A stretch of DNA of 64,000 bases from Mercurialis annua (Eukaryota; Streptophyta; Magnoliopsida; Malpighiales; Euphorbiaceae), in the NCBI RefSeq assembly GCF_937616625.2, contig NC_065573.1:21281001-21345000 (forward strand). Direction: 5' to 3'. Under the pieces are notes generated by a model that saw nothing but the letters and a program-made list of their open reading frames with translations, searched no databases and was not told where the DNA came from. This document shows, in pieces, positions 59,386 to 64,000 of this stretch. The first letter of the stretch is position 1. Each line of letters begins with the position of its first letter. A program made the position numbers and the translations under genes.

Positions 59386-59395
59386 TTTATTTATA
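59386..59395 (-). promoter_or_regulatory. TATA box of the terpene synthase
   Basis: On the minus strand tataaataaa lies about 40 bp upstream of the exon 1 ATG, implying a very short leader. A gc-alternating tract lies just upstream. Confidence 0.6.
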
Positions 59396-59407
59396 GATCA
59401 AACCTCG

Positions 59408-59425
59408 TGTGCGCGCGCGCGGGGG
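59408..59425. repeat. Alternating GC tract in the TPS promoter
   Basis: tgtgcgcgcgcgcggggg stands out in an AT-rich region and lies about 12 bp upstream of the TATA box. Confidence 0.85.
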
Positions 59426-60399
59426 TTGCGGTTTTATCTTTATTCGTGAAAGATGTTCTTTATTTACCGATCACGAACAGAAGTTAGCACATATTTAACA
59501 GAAAATAATCAACAAATAATAAAATAACAAATAATTATGTAGCGTAAATGATATATGAATGTAGTTATGTGTTTATGCATACTTCAACCTCCTTTTATAG
59601 GAAATGATAGCATACCTAATAGAGTTGTAGTAGAAAGTTCAATCTTACTTTGTAGGGTTTAACCCTGATTATGAGTAATCTTCCTTATTCAGACATGAGT
59701 TTTATTTAGGAACGTCTTTCTAAATAGTCTCGTCTTTCTAAGTTAGATGTTATCTTCCTAAGTTGGAGTTTGTATCCAAATAGATAAGATATTTGGGAAT
59801 ATCCAGTAGATCTGGTAATCTATCCGAATCCCAGGGTCGACGCGCTTTATCCGAGTTTTCAGGGATTCAGCATTATTCATGTCGGATAAGTCGAGGTGGA
59901 TCTTATAGGTTCGTCATCTTGTTTGGCCCTTCCGGGGAATTCAGTATCGTCTGAGAATGGATCTCTTGCGACTCGGATCTATTATAGTTAAGATAGGATT
60001 CGGTATCCATTAATAAACAACCAAATAAAAATTGTTTTTCATACTTTAATAGAAAAAAAAAATGAAAACGATTGCAGTATATTATATTCACAATAATTAC
60101 AAGAATCCAGCGAGAAATAGAATATATATATATATGGGAGCCATGTGCTAATCTGGTCTTCTTTGGTTGGCTGATTATGTACAATAATTTTGCTTGGTTC
60201 AATCACTGATTACCATTTTCTTCAAAGTTCCATCTTATCTCTCGATATTATAAATAGCACGAGGCGATATATTAATTTTTTAAAAAAATTATAGGAACAA
60301 ATTTATTTTACTATTATTTTTGTAATTTAAAAAAGAAAAAAAATTTAAATATAATATAATATAATTTTCTATTTTATTAAAAAACGATAGAGATAATAA
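59426..60399. other. Upstream region of the TPS; GC-richer patch at 59820-60000
   Basis: 59820-60000 is noticeably GC-richer (cccagggtcgacgcgcttta, gcccttccggggaattcagt). It resembles retroelement LTR-type sequence but could not be matched to another part of the window. No exon is supported. Confidence 0.35.
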
Positions 60400-61380
60400 C
60401 TCACCATTTTAGTGTCTTTGTTTTTAAAATTATTTTTAAAATACTTCATTTTAAAATATATTTACAGCTGTTTTTTTACTCATTTTCTATAAGTTTTCTT
60501 TCTACCCTTGTTAAAAACATAATATAAAAAATGCCCTACTATATATTAGAACTTTATCTCATTTTAAATCATTTGATTCTCATAGACACCACACCTTTTT
60601 TCTTTCCTCACACAAATTGTCTGTTTATCTCTACTTTTCTCTTTCTATCAAATTTCTCTCTTCCTTATTAAAATTTTCTTCCTCTCTTTTTCTTTTCCGA
60701 TCGCCGCTCTTCCATTTTGTAGTCGCACGTCTTCCAATAGATTTTCCGTCGTATTTTTTTCACCGTCGCATTTTTCGGTGGAGCTCTCATCGTCGCGATT
60801 CTTCCAATAATTTTTTCCGTTTCTGCATTTTTTCCGATGGATTCCTCGACGTCGTTTTTAGATGTGTTTAATTTTTTAGATTTTTTGTGATAAATTAGAT
60901 TTTTTGTAAAGAGATCGTTGTAGATCTATTATTTTTATGTCTATAAAAATCTTCTATTATTCATATAATTATTTCGCCTTTTTTTCATAGATTTGTTCTT
61001 TTATTTTGATGCTGCTGATTTTGTAAAATTGAATTGATTTATGGTGTATTTGTATTGTATTTCAGGTGTTTTCTTGTATATCTATGTTTTTCTGGTGTAT
61101 TTGCAGTTTTTTTGTGGTATACACTATAAAAACACTACAAAAATACCATAGATACACTATTGTTACACTATAAAAACACCATAATTATACTAAAAAAAAT
61201 ACAATATATACATTATAATACATCATAGTTACATTAAAAAACACCAGAAAAAATCTAAAAAAAAAGAGAATAAATCATTAAAAAGTGAAAAAAGATATTT
61301 GTGAAATTAAAAAAGAAGAAGGTATTTTTCATTAAAAAAAAGGTTAGAAAAGTAAAAACAAAAAAGACAATGCATTTCAG
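60400..61380. repeat. Dispersed repeat, copy B
   Basis: It has the same arrangement as 57660-58520: a CT-rich block (60590-60690), gtcgt/tccgtcg-rich segment (60700-60860), ttagattttttgtgataaat, then a field of cactataaaaacaccataat words. Diverged from copy A in detail. Confidence 0.5.
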
Positions 61381-61735
61381 TATATTTTGATTTGTATACT
61401 CTTGGTATACTGTTACTATAATTTTGATATATTATTAATTTAATTTTTAGTATACGGTTTGAAAAAATTTTGATAAATTTTTATTTAATATTTGCATAAT
61501 GTTGGTATAATGTTAATATAATGTTAGTTTATTAGTATACTGACGTTGTACCAAAATTATACACCGTATGTTTGTAATTATATTTTATTTTTTGGTACTT
61601 TTGTAATTATTTTTAAATCAACTAGGATTTTTGTAAATGAAAAAAGTCAATATGTAGTTTTGTAATTTTTTTCATTTTTTTTTTTATTAAATGGTGTAAT
61701 TTCCTCTTTTGTATTTGGCCTATATTAGAAGCCCA
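61381..61735 (-). repeat. Dispersed repeat, copy 2 (inverted relative to 28085)
   Basis: The reverse complement aligns with 28085-28400 through shared blocks taataaactaa, ggtgtata, ttgacttttttcattt and aaat.acaccat. It directly follows repeat copy B. Confidence 0.6.
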
Positions 61736-61839
61736 TTTTTTTTAATAATAAGTAGCAGAAACTATTTTTTGTGTAGCAGTATGTATATTGCTGCATTATC
61801 CTTTTCTATTTATACGTTTCTTTTCCATTTATTTGACAA

Positions 61840-63393
61840 ACCCTAGCCGACCTAAACCTTAACTCTCAATCTGAAAATAACTCATCCCTCATCCTTTCTA
61901 TTGCTCTCAATTCAGGTAAGACTCTAACATCCGTTTCTTCATTATTCGATCGTTATCGATTATGTCGTTACGTACTTGCTACGTTGATTATTCTAGCATT
62001 GTGTTGGATTGTTTCTCTTGTCCAAATCTATGCCATACCTTCTCTGCAATTATTTGAAAGCTTTTTATCTCCAAACGGTACGTACAAATCTCTCGTTTCT
62101 CCATCGTTTCGTTGCTAGCGTTAAAAACCGTGTGCTGAGTACTTTGTTATAGCTTGTCGGTGATTCTTAATCTGTTTCCAATGCTATTCACATGACTACA
62201 TGCTCTGTTATGTGTTATTGATTGTTATGAGTTCTTCGAGTCATTATTGATACGATGGGTCCCTATACATTACATCATCTCGATTTCGTATCTCTATGAT
62301 TTTGTTCGGCTACCAATATTTTGGTTATATTTCTTGTTATTGATATTGGGATGATGGCTATGGTCTTGGCCTTTGATATGGTCACTATTAGGTTGTTTGC
62401 TAAAGAAACCATGAAATTGTTCTTGGTGGTGTTACTGTAAATTCTTGTTCTCCATTAGGTAAGATGAAGATGCTAGGCGGGAAAGGTTTTGCTTCAATTC
62501 TATTGGGCTTCATGTTTTGGGCATTTGTTTAGTTAATGATAGGATTATACCTTAACAAATAAAAGGTTTATTCTTTGATTATATCATAATGATTGGTTTA
62601 AGGAATGGGTTGTTTGATTTAACTATTTCCAACAATTTATTGTTAATTGTAAATCTGAAATTTGTTGTTGAGATTATAACTGGATCAATTCTTATAATTA
62701 TAATCGGGAAATGATAAATATATTTTTAACCAATAAATTATAATTATTCGGGTAATTATTATATTTTAGATTTATTAACTTGACGTGTTTATTTAAACGT
62801 TTTAGATTTTAAACGTTGTCTTAATTTATTTTAATTAAATAATTTGTTAGTAACTATTGGTTACTTGCGTTTTAAGTGATTGAGTTCCGTTTTAAATATT
62901 TATTTATTATTTTATTAATTGTTATTTAGGAAATTTTAAACTATGATTTATTATCTTGATAAAATGGGTGGGTCGGGTTAGACTTGGATCGCCGAACATT
63001 TGAGGTTAGGTTGGTAGTTATCGGTAACTCGGCTAACCCATTATTTGGAATTTAAATTGGTTTATTATTTAATATTCATTTAAACAATATTTTTTTTAAA
63101 TGGAATTTAAAGTGGGAGACTCAATATACGTAATTGTTTATGGCTAATTTATTATTCGAATATTGTGACTACTCTGATTTGGATTTACCTTGACTTGTCA
63201 TTGTGCTAGTCTAATGTGGTGTCTAGTACTCTCTAGAGTTAGGATCTGTTTTTAATTATTATTTTATTCCTTGTCTACACCCGTCGACTGTCTGTACTTC
63301 AGAGAGTTAGTTTGCTAGCCAGGATCACGTGGATTAGCAAGCAGTGAGTTTATATCTCTATTTACCTCTTTATTAAGCAAATATTATATTTTG

Positions 63394-63438
<45 letters not shown>

Positions 63439-63571
63439 TTCGAACTATTTTCGGCATTGTGGATTTGATTTGGAACGTGCTACTCGATGGGCATCATCGG
63501 GACTGCGTGCGCACCGGTAATGATTATTATGTTATCGAGGTAGGTTTGAGATGCGTTTCACCTTAGTGAAG
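61840..63571 (+). mobile_element. Diverged LTR fragment related to 39.3-41.45 kb
   Basis: Shared blocks in the same order include gtgtctagtactctctagag, agcaagcagtgagtttatat, ctctatttacctctttatta, ggcattgtggatttgatttg, gaacgtgctactcgatgggc and accggtaatgatta. It stops at ccttagtgaag, where another LTR starts. The left limit is approximate. Confidence 0.7.
63399..63436. repeat. (TA)n microsatellite in the LTR fragment
   Basis: An uninterrupted TA run of about 38 bp. The homologous site in the 38974 LTR (near 41287) has a much shorter run. Confidence 0.9.
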
Positions 63572-64000
63572 TGTAATACCCCATAAGATTAAATTATTTA
63601 ATTGGGCCACGTGTCCAGTTTTGAGTTGCTGGTGTGGCGCTATCGGAAAATTTTTCGAAAAATTAAGATAAATAAAATTCTAGTAGGTCGGTTTCGGGAA
63701 AGTAATTATGAAGAATTTAATATTAAATCTTAGTTTAAAGATTGGAATTGGGACAAAAAGGAAAAATGGCAAGAAAGGTCACAAAATAAAATTCAGGTTC
63801 TAAATTGGTAATTTAGCCAATTAATTTTCGAGAATTAAAATTATAAATTTTGACGGGAAAATGTAAATTCTTGGATCGTATTATTTATTAGATATAAATA
63901 ATACGTATACGAATTGGTTAAAGGGTTAATTGATTTAGTTATGGATTAAATTGAACAAAAAAAAAGTTTAAAGGACAATTTGTAACAAATGAAGAAGATA
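63572..64000 (+). mobile_element. Start of a third LTR, cut by the window edge
   Basis: tgtaataccccataagatta begins with the same tgtaatacccc terminus as the LTR at 38974 but then differs, so it is another family. It interrupts the LTR fragment at a point where the 38974 copy reads straight through. It continues beyond the window. Confidence 0.55.

Overview
This is an AT-rich nuclear segment of a eudicot plant. The evidence is genes with many introns and GT..AG junctions, a Casparian-strip membrane protein, a plant DCP1, a seven-exon terpene synthase, and a dense population of plant-type transposons (MULE MITEs, Stowaway MITEs, tRNA-derived SINEs, a Helitron, chromovirus-type LTRs, LINE and hAT remnants). 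The species cannot be named from the sequence alone.

Layout. 1-2.9 kb: degenerate gag-like retroelement gene. 2.9-4.1 kb: four diverged exon-like repeat units. 5.4-7.5 kb: three short inverted-repeat elements. 8.1-9.3 kb: CASP gene (+). 10.3-14.6 kb: DCP1 decapping gene (+), eight exons. 16.1-16.9 kb: small organellar RRM protein gene (+). 17-22.9 kb: gene-free, with SINE copies and one MULE MITE. 22.9-24.0 kb: intronless F-box gene (-). 24-47 kb: gene-free and transposon-rich. It holds a Pack-MULE-like element with a ribosomal protein L26 fragment, a near-palindromic foldback element, a LINE RNase H remnant, a MULE nested inside a MITE, and a long LTR with its primer-binding site but no visible gag/pol. 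47.1-47.6 kb: hAT 3' end. 47.96-59.35 kb: class-I terpene synthase gene (-). 59.4-64 kb: repeats, then a second copy of the long LTR interrupted by the start of another LTR.

The four ordinary genes encode unrelated functions: endodermal barrier, mRNA decapping, organelle RNA binding, and F-box protein. Nothing suggests a cluster. The terpene synthase is the only specialised-metabolism gene. Its six distal exons are compact, but an in-phase first exon with its own TATA box lies 7.9 kb away. That intron holds a Helitron, several MULE-type elements, a SINE and a small GC-richer ORF. Two active-site motifs of the enzyme are atypical.

The strongest general signal is a set of inverted-repeat elements with 9-bp direct flanking repeats, seen directly. 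Many share G-rich termini of the GGGTTAA or GG-C/T-TAAT type, pointing to repeated mobilisation by Mutator-like transposases. All exon models were built by hand from splice signals, frame and family similarity. No database search was run.
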